Shown here: positions 1 through 5,250 of the stretch, piece after piece
Position numbering within the stretch: the stretch's first letter is position 1
Layout of the letters: each line of letters opens with the position of its first letter
Assembly: GCA_018678395.1 (NCBI GenBank)
Contig: JAHHMJ010000102.1
Coordinates: 1 to 5,677, forward strand
Direction of reading: 5' to 3'
DNA: 5,677 nt
Source: Gemmatimonadota bacterium
GTDB taxonomy: Bacteria > Gemmatimonadota > Gemmatimonadetes > Longimicrobiales > Gaopeijiaceae
Program-made: the position numbers and the translations under genes
Notes under the pieces: generated by a model
Seen by the model: the letters and a program-made list of their open reading frames with translations, nothing else
Databases searched by the model: none
What the model was told of the DNA's origin: nothing

Positions 1-611
1 GCCTGAAGGGTGTCGCCGAGCAGGGCTACGGTGGCCGAGTCCAGTTCGAGCACGATCGAGTCACCCGTGGCCGGATCCCACTCGGCCTGCCCCAGAGCGA
101 GCGCGGGTCCCGCGCCGGCCTCACCCCACGGCCGCAGGTCGCCGAGCGTGTCGACGGCGACCAGCCACGATGCCGTCTGCGGGTCGAATTCCTGGGGCAG
201 CGCCCCCGCGCTCACGGTCACCGTACCGTCCGGGCGGTTCCCTCCGGTGGTGTCGAAACGCGCGACCAGTCGCCCTCCCACGAACGTGAAGGCCGAATCG
301 GCCCGGGTCGTCCCGGTCGAGTCGCGGACCGACGCCGCGAAGGGGTATTCGGAGTACTTCACGAGCACGCGAGCATCCAGAACACCCTCGTAGTCCTGGG
401 CCAGCACCGCCTCGAGCAGTTCGCTCGGCGTGCCGTACCCACCGTACGTGGTGACGGCCTCGGCGAACTCCTCGAACGACAGATCGAGCTGCACCGTCTG
501 CGGCGTGAGGGGGATCAACGTCCCGTTCCCCGACGTCGGTGTCGTTTCTTCGCAGGCCAGCAGACCCCAGGACACGGAGACCAATCCCGCTACGAGCCAG
601 GCACGCTTCAA
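1..611 (-). CDS. Putative secreted lipoprotein of unknown function (3' end beyond window)
   Basis: I do not recognise the family. The reading frame stays open from a TTG start at 611 to the left edge, giving about 203 visible residues. The N-terminus is a typical lipoprotein signal: Lys-Arg at residues 2-3, a hydrophobic stretch at 4-18, and an LLAC lipobox with the candidate lipidated cysteine at residue 20. Glu at the next position is not the classical inner-membrane retention Asp, so outer-membrane placement is possible if Lol rules apply. After a Thr/Pro/Gly linker comes an acidic, helix-like segment (about 43-75), followed by a Thr/Asp/Gly-rich region that looks like beta structure. TTG is chosen because it places the signal peptide correctly and has GGGGAG at 620-625, 8 bases upstream. 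The start overlaps the cdd stop as TTGA, so it is probably translated from the alr-cdd transcript. The existence of a lipoprotein gene is well supported; its role is unknown. Confidence 0.8.
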   Translation of the reverse strand, partial: MKRAWLVAGLVSVSWGLLACEETTPTSGNGTLIPLTPQTVQLDLSFEEFAEAVTTYGGYGTPSELLEAVLAQDYEGVLDARVLVKYSEYPFAASVRDSTGTTRADSAFTFVGGRLVARFDTTGGNRPDGTVTVSAGALPQEFDPQTASWLVAVDTLGDLRPWGEAGAGPALALGQAEWDPATGDSIVLELDSATVALLGDTLQ

Positions 612-1039
612 ACCGTCGTCTCCCCGTTGTCGGGCGCCGCCCCGCGGCGTTCCCTTGGGTCCAACACGAAACGGACGGGCAGGAGTTCGTTCAGCGACCA
701 TCGCCGAACGTCCTCGCCCGCCTCGGATACGATCTCCAGATTCGGCGCGAACTCGACCAGCGCCTGCCTGCATGCCCCGCACGGAGCGACCGCCTCGGCT
801 CCCGACGTACTGAGCGCGATCCGTCGAAACGACCGGTGCCCCGCCGCCACCGCCGCCGACAACGCTCCGCGCTCGGCGCACAGCGTGACCGGAAACGAGG
901 CGTTCTCGACGTTGCAGCCCTCGTACAACGAACCGTCGGCGGCCTCCAGGACGGCACCCACAGGGTAGTTCGAGTACGGAGCATAGGCCCGACCCCGGAT
1001 CTCGCGTGCCCTGTCCAGGAGCTCGTCGTCGGTAGTCAA
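608..1039 (-). CDS. cdd: Cytidine deaminase
   Basis: Zinc enzyme that hydrolytically deaminates cytidine and deoxycytidine to uridine and deoxyuridine in cytosolic pyrimidine salvage. The 143-residue length matches the small homotetrameric class rather than the larger dimeric E. coli type. Visible motifs: PYSNYPVGA at 21-29; CNVENAS at 42-48, whose Asn43 and Glu45 correspond to the ribose-binding residues; CAE at 54-56, with zinc ligand Cys54 and proton-shuttle Glu56; and PCGACRQ at 86-92, with zinc ligands Cys87 and Cys90. All catalytic residues are present, so the enzyme should be active. The chosen start is TTG at 1039-1037. No ATG is available nearby, the N-terminal length fits the family, and GGAG lies at 1045-1048, 5 bases upstream. 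The start overlaps the alr stop (TTGA) and the gene's own stop overlaps the lipoprotein start in the same way, so it sits in the middle of a three-gene coupled operon. Confidence 0.96.
   Translation of the reverse strand: MTTDDELLDRAREIRGRAYAPYSNYPVGAVLEAADGSLYEGCNVENASFPVTLCAERGALSAAVAAGHRSFRRIALSTSGAEAVAPCGACRQALVEFAPNLEIVSEAGEDVRRWSLNELLPVRFVLDPRERRGAAPDNGETTV
620..625 (-). promoter_or_regulatory. Shine-Dalgarno deciding the TTG start of the lipoprotein gene
   Basis: GGGGAG lies within the 3' end of cdd, 8 bases before the TTG at 611-609. Because the start codon is non-ATG and overlaps the cdd stop, this site together with the signal peptide it exposes fixes the start. Confidence 0.65.
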
Positions 1040-2160
1040 TCCAGCTCCGTCCAGATGCGGGGAAGGCGGGTCGTGAGGCCGGTGAGCACTTCGTACGAGA
1101 TGGTCCCCGCCTGGGCCGCCACCTCGTCGATCGTGATCTCGTCGACGCCGTCACGTCCCACCAGGGTCGCTACGTTCCCGGGCTGTACACCATCGATCCC
1201 CGAAATGTTTGCGACGGTGAGGTCCATGGAGATCCGGCCCACCAGCGGCACCTTCCGCCCCGCCAGCAGGGCGTGGCCGCGATTCCCCAGCGCCCGCGGC
1301 AACCCGTCGCCGTACCCGATGGCCAGAGTCGCCCAGCGCTCCTCTCGTTCGGCCCGGTGCGTAGCGCCGTAGCCCACCGTCGCGCCCGGCTCGACGTCGA
1401 CCACGCGGACCACACGAGCGCGGACCGACGCCACCGGCCGCGGGGCCGGAAGATCGCGCCCGGCCCCGCCTCCGTAGACGAAGATCCCCGGGCGCGCGCC
1501 CCCGGCGTCGCCGCCGAGACGGAAGGCCGCGGCGGAGTTGGCCGTGTGCAATCGGACGTCGGGGGGCGGATCGAGCGCCTCGACCACGGCGCCGAAGGTG
1601 GCGAGCTGATCGTCGACTCCGGGTCCGCCGACCTCGTCGGCCGAGTGGAAGTGCGTATAGAGCCCCTCCCACCGCACCGCCTCGGCCCGAAGCAGCGCGC
1701 CGGCCCGCGAGCCCCAGACGTCGATGGCCTCGGCCGGGAATCCGGCTCGTCCCATGCCCGTGTCGACCTCGACGTGAACACGAGCGCGCCGCCCCCGTCG
1801 CTCGGCCGCACGGATCAGCGCTTCGAGCGCGTCGAGGTCGGAGACGGCCAGCGCCAGATCGAACTCGACGGCGGCCCGAAGCGTCTGCCGGGGCGTCGGC
1901 GAAAAGACGATGATCGGCCCGACGACGCCGCCGTCTCGAAGGGCGATCCCCTCGTCGACCGAGGCGACGCCCCAGGCCGCGGGCGCCAGCGGCTGCAGAG
2001 CCCGAACCACATCCAGCGCCCCGAGGCCGTACCCGTCGGCCTTGACCATCGGCACGACCCACGGGTCGGGTCCGACGGCTTCGACGACCTGTCGAAGGTT
2101 CGCGCGCAGCGCCGTGGCCGAGACGTCGATCCAGGCGCGGGAATCGGGAGGGGGTCGCAT
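1036..2160 (-). CDS. alr: Alanine racemase
   Basis: PLP-dependent enzyme that interconverts L- and D-alanine, supplying D-alanine for peptidoglycan. The product is 374 residues, normal for the family. The N-terminal barrel begins with the WID substructure at 10-12. The PLP-binding lysine is Lys40 in MVKADGYGLG. The second catalytic base is Tyr264 in VGYGATHRA, matching Tyr265 of the Geobacillus enzyme. Other family blocks are ARPGIFVYGG, AIGYGDGLPR and VGRISMD. The frame is open much further upstream, to 2928, but that part lies antisense to mazG and lacks family similarity. The ATG at 2160 gives the usual short N-terminus before the first beta strand. No convincing Shine-Dalgarno precedes it. 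The gene is divergent from mazG and leads an operon with cdd and a lipoprotein gene. A catabolic role with another amino acid is possible but not indicated. Confidence 0.97.
   Translation of the reverse strand: MRPPPDSRAWIDVSATALRANLRQVVEAVGPDPWVVPMVKADGYGLGALDVVRALQPLAPAAWGVASVDEGIALRDGGVVGPIIVFSPTPRQTLRAAVEFDLALAVSDLDALEALIRAAERRGRRARVHVEVDTGMGRAGFPAEAIDVWGSRAGALLRAEAVRWEGLYTHFHSADEVGGPGVDDQLATFGAVVEALDPPPDVRLHTANSAAAFRLGGDAGGARPGIFVYGGGAGRDLPAPRPVASVRARVVRVVDVEPGATVGYGATHRAEREERWATLAIGYGDGLPRALGNRGHALLAGRKVPLVGRISMDLTVANISGIDGVQPGNVATLVGRDGVDEITIDEVAAQAGTISYEVLTGLTTRLPRIWTELD
1045..1048 (-). promoter_or_regulatory. Shine-Dalgarno deciding the TTG start of cdd
   Basis: GGAG lies within the 3' end of alr, 5 bases before the TTG at 1039-1037. 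It supports a TTG start that overlaps the alr TGA. Confidence 0.5.
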
Positions 2161-2244
2161 GGTGGTCGAAAGATGTGGAAGAGCCGGTCCGGAACAAGAC
2201 GCGGCGCGTTGACATCCATCGGGAATCCCACGACTTCTGCGGGT
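2161..2244. promoter_or_regulatory. Divergent alr/mazG spacer, expected to carry both promoters
   Basis: This 84-base spacer separates two divergently transcribed genes, so both promoters should lie here or overlap the gene starts. On the plus strand a perfect TTGACA occurs at 2209-2214. About 17-18 bases later there is only a weak -10-like element (GACTTC at 2232-2237 or ACTTCT at 2233-2238), which would place transcription initiation within a few bases of the mazG ATG. On the minus strand TTGTTC at 2197-2192 is followed after 16 bases by CATCTT at 2175-2170, again close to the alr ATG. Neither gene has a clear Shine-Dalgarno. The existence of a promoter region is inferred from gene orientation; the exact elements are tentative because the lineage's sigma-factor preferences are unknown. 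Confidence 0.5.
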
Positions 2245-3090
2245 ATGACGACACCCCCTTCCGACCCGCCCGCCCCCGCTCCCGGGTCCGATCACGCCAC
2301 AACGGCGCCGGGCCAACTGGACCGAGCCCTCGCCCTCGTCCGCTTTCTCCGCGCGAATTGTCCCTGGGATGCGCGGCAGACGCCCGAGTCCCTCGTGCCC
2401 CATCTGATCGAGGAAGCGCACGAGGTCGTCGACGCGATTCACGCGGGCGACGCGGGGGCGCTCGAGGGCGAGCTCGGGGACCTGCTGCTCAACCTCGCCT
2501 TCCAGATCGTCCTGGGTGAGGAGACGGGCCGTTTCGACGCCGACTCGGTCACCCGCGAGATCGAGGAGAAGATGGCCCGCCGCCACCCTCACCTCTACGG
2601 CCGCGGCGACAAGGAGGACTGGGAGCGCCTCAAGGCGAGGGAGCGCGGAGAGCCGCACGGGGTGCTGGACGGCCTGGCGTCGGGCCTCGACCCGCTCAGT
2701 CGCGCGCACCGCATGCAGGACCGGGTCGCAGGAGTCGGTTTCGACTGGGCCGACTACCGGGGCGCCTGGGACAAGGTCGCCGAGGAACTCGACGAAGTGC
2801 GCGACGCCCTCGAGAACGTGAACCCGGACCCGTCGGCGGCGTCCGCCGAGCCCGACGCGGCGGTCGAGGAGGAGCTGGGGGACCTGCTCTTCGCTGCGGT
2901 CAATCTGGTGCGCCTCGCGGGCTCGCACCCCGTCGGCGCTCTCGAACGTGCCAACCGCAAGTTCCGGCGGCGATTCGAGTCGCTCGAGGCACTCGCCGCG
3001 GCACGGGGCGTGACGCTGGGCGATGCCTCGCTCGAGGAGTTGGACACGCTGTGGGACGAGATCAAGGCGGGCGAAGTCCTGCAGCAGTGA
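2245..3090 (+). CDS. mazG: Nucleoside triphosphate pyrophosphohydrolase MazG (two-domain)
   Basis: Hydrolyses (d)NTPs, including non-canonical ones, to NMP and pyrophosphate; in E. coli it also influences ppGpp levels. The product is 281 residues, slightly longer than the 263 of E. coli. Two MazG folds are visible. The first has CPWD at 39-42, EEAHE at 56-60 and ELGD at 76-79, followed by RRHPHLYG at 112-119. The second has EELDE at 180-184 and EEELGD at 208-213. Downstream, Lys239/Arg243 in KFRRRF and Trp270/Lys274 near the C-terminus match conserved active-site residues of the E. coli C-terminal domain, so the domain expected to be catalytic is intact. Oddities are a Pro/Ala-rich tail of about 20 residues before the first domain and a longer Pro/Ala/Ser loop (about 193-206) between the metal-binding motifs of domain two. 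ATG at 2245 is preferred; an in-frame TTG at 2209 would add 12 residues but coincides with the TTGACA element. Confidence 0.97.
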   Translation: MTTPPSDPPAPAPGSDHATTAPGQLDRALALVRFLRANCPWDARQTPESLVPHLIEEAHEVVDAIHAGDAGALEGELGDLLLNLAFQIVLGEETGRFDADSVTREIEEKMARRHPHLYGRGDKEDWERLKARERGEPHGVLDGLASGLDPLSRAHRMQDRVAGVGFDWADYRGAWDKVAEELDEVRDALENVNPDPSAASAEPDAAVEEELGDLLFAAVNLVRLAGSHPVGALERANRKFRRRFESLEALAAARGVTLGDASLEELDTLWDEIKAGEVLQQ

Positions 3091-3107
3091 GCCCGACCGG
3101 CGCCCCC

Positions 3108-3138
3108 CGTCGCCAGCCCCCTTCCCGACCCGGCGACG
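3108..3138. terminator. Candidate bidirectional hairpin between convergent genes
   Basis: In the 49-base spacer between the stops of mazG and the hydroxyacid dehydrogenase gene, CGTCGCC at 3108-3114 is exactly complementary to GGCGACG at 3132-3138, with a 17-base loop. The position between converging genes fits a shared terminator. There is no T-tract on either side, so intrinsic termination would be atypical, and short inverted repeats arise easily in such GC-rich DNA. Confidence 0.3.
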
Positions 3139-3139
3139 C

Positions 3140-4171
3140 TCAGTAGCCGGCGTCCAGGTCGACCCGGTTGCGCATCGCCTGGGGGCGACCCTCGAGGAAG
3201 CACCGGAGGTTGTGGAGCACGAGGTCGGCTTCCCGCCGCCAGAACCCTCGACTCACCGGCGACACGTGGGGCGTGATCAGCACGCCGTCCATGGTCCAGA
3301 GTGGGGAGGCCGGCCCGAGCGGCTCCTCGGCGAACACGTCCAGCGCGGCTCCGCGCAGGCGCCCGGAGCGCAGGGCCGCCACGAGCGCGGTCTCGTCGAC
3401 GATCCGTCCCCGCGCGACGTTGACGAGGATCGCTCCACGCTTCATGCGAGCGAAGGCGTCGCCATCGACCATCCCGCGGGTCTCGGGTGTGTCCGGGGCG
3501 GTCACGACGAGCGCGTCGCTCTGTCGCAGCAGCCGGTCCCACCCGTCGTCCCCCCACAGCGCCTCGACGCCGGCGGGCGCCGAACCGGGCCGGCGCTTGA
3601 GGCCCAGCACGCGGGAGCCGAGCGCCACGAACCGCCGCGCCGCTTCCCTGCCGATGCCGCCCAGGCCGAGGATCCCGATAGTCATGTCGGACACCTCGCG
3701 GACCGGGGTGTCGGCGGCGTAGAACGGCGCCGTGTCCCACACTCCGCGCCGCTGCGCCCGCACCGCGAAGTCGAAGCCGCGGGCGAAATGCAGCACCATG
3801 CCGATGATCGCTTCGGCCATGGGTGCCGCGTGGATCCCCGCCGAGTTGGTGAAGTGCGGGGCCCGGGCGCGAAGCGTCGGGGTCAGCGAGCTCCCGATGC
3901 CGGCCGATCCCGTGTGCACCCACTCGATGCCCGGCCCCTCGACGAGGACCTCGGGCGCGATGCCGAAGCCCATGTAGATGCGGGCGTCCCGCACCGACTC
4001 GAGCACGGCCGGATGCGCGCGGGCGGTGCCGTCTCCCGTGCCCTCCGTGGGCGTGTCGAGCACGGCGAGGCTCCAGTCGTCGGGCAATGCCGACCGCAGT
4101 TCCCGCGCGAACCACTCCGGCCGCGCCCAGACCGGCCGCTGGTCGTTCATGTCGAGTACGACGTGCGCCAT
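3140..4171 (-). CDS. D-isomer-specific 2-hydroxyacid dehydrogenase
   Basis: Predicted cytosolic NAD(P)H-dependent oxidoreductase that reduces a 2-keto acid to a D-2-hydroxy acid or the reverse. The product is 343 residues, normal for the family. The Rossmann motif GLGGIG lies at 169-174. The catalytic triad is complete: Arg254 in NVARG, Glu283 in DVFAEEPL and His302 in ITPHVS. After the second Rossmann strand the sequence is LKRR (191-194) instead of an acidic residue. This basic pattern occurs in NADPH-preferring members such as GhrA-type glyoxylate/hydroxypyruvate reductases, so NADPH preference is inferred. The substrate cannot be read from sequence. The ATG at 4171 shares its A with the stop of the type III PKS gene (TGATG). 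No good Shine-Dalgarno precedes it, suggesting translation by reinitiation. It is the last gene of the operon and converges on mazG. Assignment to a classical pathway such as SerA or LdhA is not supported. Confidence 0.93.
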   Translation of the reverse strand: MAHVVLDMNDQRPVWARPEWFARELRSALPDDWSLAVLDTPTEGTGDGTARAHPAVLESVRDARIYMGFGIAPEVLVEGPGIEWVHTGSAGIGSSLTPTLRARAPHFTNSAGIHAAPMAEAIIGMVLHFARGFDFAVRAQRRGVWDTAPFYAADTPVREVSDMTIGILGLGGIGREAARRFVALGSRVLGLKRRPGSAPAGVEALWGDDGWDRLLRQSDALVVTAPDTPETRGMVDGDAFARMKRGAILVNVARGRIVDETALVAALRSGRLRGAALDVFAEEPLGPASPLWTMDGVLITPHVSPVSRGFWRREADLVLHNLRCFLEGRPQAMRNRVDLDAGY

Positions 4172-5250
4172 CAGTCGAGGATGGCCGCTTCGACGACCAG
4201 CCCGGGTCCGAACGCGAGCGCCACGCACGGTCGCGGGGCGGCCTCCCGCCGCATCCGTTCGAGGATGAACAGGACGGTCGGGGACGACATGTTCCCGTAG
4301 TCCCGCAGCGTCTCCCGCGACACCCGCAGCGCCCCGTCGGGGAGCTCCATCGCATCTTCGACGGCTTCGAGGATGCGTGGTCCCCCCGGGTGTACGGCCC
4401 AACTGCCCACCTGGTCGGGCCGCAGTCCTCGCTCGGCGAGCCACGGCACGAGCCAGCCCGCCAGGTGCGACCGGATCCGCTCCGGCACCTGCGAGGAGAG
4501 CGTCATGCGGAAGCCGTGGTCCCCGATGCGCCAGGTCATCGCCTCCTGAGAGTCGGGCATGAGGAGGGTCCCCTGGTCCCGCACCGCCCATCCGTCCGTC
4601 CCGGACCAGCCGACGAGCGCCGCCGCACCGTCGGCGAAGAGGGTGTTGGCGACCAGCATCTCCGGATCCCATCCGTACGCGAAGTGCAGACTGCAGAGTT
4701 CGACGGCGCAGAGAAGCACCCGCGCGTCGGGGTCCTCGGCATAGGCCAGGGCGGCCCGCAGCCCGTTCAGCGCCCCGTGGCAGCCCATGAAGCCGACGTG
4801 GGTCCGCTCCACCCCGCGGGACAGTCCGAGCTGCTCGATGAGGCGCGCGTCCACACCCGGCGAGAAGAAGCCCGTGCACGAAACGGTCACCAGATGGGTG
4901 ACCGAGCCGGGCTCGATCCCGGCCTCGTCCAGCGCCCCTCGCGAGGCCTCGAGGGCGAGCGCCGGCGCTTCCTGTTCGTACCACACCATCCGCTGGGCCG
5001 TGGTGGGGCCGAGGTCGTCCGGGCCCGTCGCCACCGGATAGTAGGGAATCCGTTCGAGCAGCGGCCCCGAGCCGCCCCGAACCGCGACCGAGTGCCGACG
5101 GCGGACGCCCGACTTGCGGTAGAGCACACGCAGCATGCGAGCCTGTCGCTCGTCGGCACCGCAGAAGAGCGGACTGAGAGCGGCGGCTTCGTCCTGCGGA
5201 GCCACCCGCGGCGGGACCGCGGTGCCGATTCCCGCGATGTGCATCGTCAT
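4171..5250 (-). CDS. Type III polyketide synthase (chalcone/stilbene synthase family)
   Basis: Homodimeric ketosynthase that extends an acyl-CoA starter with malonyl-CoA units and cyclises the chain to a pyrone, resorcinol or related ring, without an acyl carrier protein. The product is 359 residues. The catalytic triad is complete: Cys157 in FMGCHGALNG, His287 in AVHPGGP and Asn320 in YGNMSSP. Gatekeeper Phe205 lies in LFADGAAA, and the family C-terminal loop is FGPG at 347-350. The SCTGFFSPG block at 124-132 is the bacterial form of the chalcone synthase CTTSG region. The GPG loop and Asn position argue against FabH. The start is ATG at 5250, with GGGGGAG at 5259-5265, 8 bases upstream; a second ATG two codons later is possible. 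The start overlaps the flavoprotein stop (ATGA) and the stop overlaps the dehydrogenase start. The neighbouring flavoprotein suggests a phenolic lipid or quinone product, but starter and ring type are unknown. Confidence 0.95.
   Translation of the reverse strand: MTMHIAGIGTAVPPRVAPQDEAAALSPLFCGADERQARMLRVLYRKSGVRRRHSVAVRGGSGPLLERIPYYPVATGPDDLGPTTAQRMVWYEQEAPALALEASRGALDEAGIEPGSVTHLVTVSCTGFFSPGVDARLIEQLGLSRGVERTHVGFMGCHGALNGLRAALAYAEDPDARVLLCAVELCSLHFAYGWDPEMLVANTLFADGAAALVGWSGTDGWAVRDQGTLLMPDSQEAMTWRIGDHGFRMTLSSQVPERIRSHLAGWLVPWLAERGLRPDQVGSWAVHPGGPRILEAVEDAMELPDGALRVSRETLRDYGNMSSPTVLFILERMRREAAPRPCVALAFGPGLVVEAAILD

Noticed and set aside
539..1372. 277-residue plus-strand frame
   Set aside because: Antisense to cdd and alr with Arg-rich composition; no ribosome-binding site or family motif.
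1273..2244. Long plus-strand open frame continuous with mazG, suggesting a 605-residue protein
   Set aside because: It lies antisense to alr, whose family motifs are unmistakable. MazG similarity begins only after 2245. High GC makes such open antisense frames common.
2209..2244. TTG at 2209 as an alternative mazG start
   Set aside because: It is in frame, but the 12 added residues match nothing in MazG, there is no good Shine-Dalgarno before it, and it coincides with a consensus -35 hexamer. Kept only as an alternative.
2161..2928. Upstream extension of the alr frame giving a 630-residue protein
   Set aside because: The extra part is antisense to mazG and has no recognisable similarity; the racemase N-terminus fits the ATG at 2160.
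2754..4355. 533-residue minus-strand frame
   Set aside because: Arg/Gly-rich shadow of the dehydrogenase in another frame that also runs antisense into mazG; no motifs.
4171..5250. FabH-type 3-oxoacyl-ACP synthase instead of type III PKS
   Set aside because: The FGPG C-terminal loop, the Phe gatekeeper in LFADGAAA and the YGNMSSP asparagine block are those of the chalcone synthase family.
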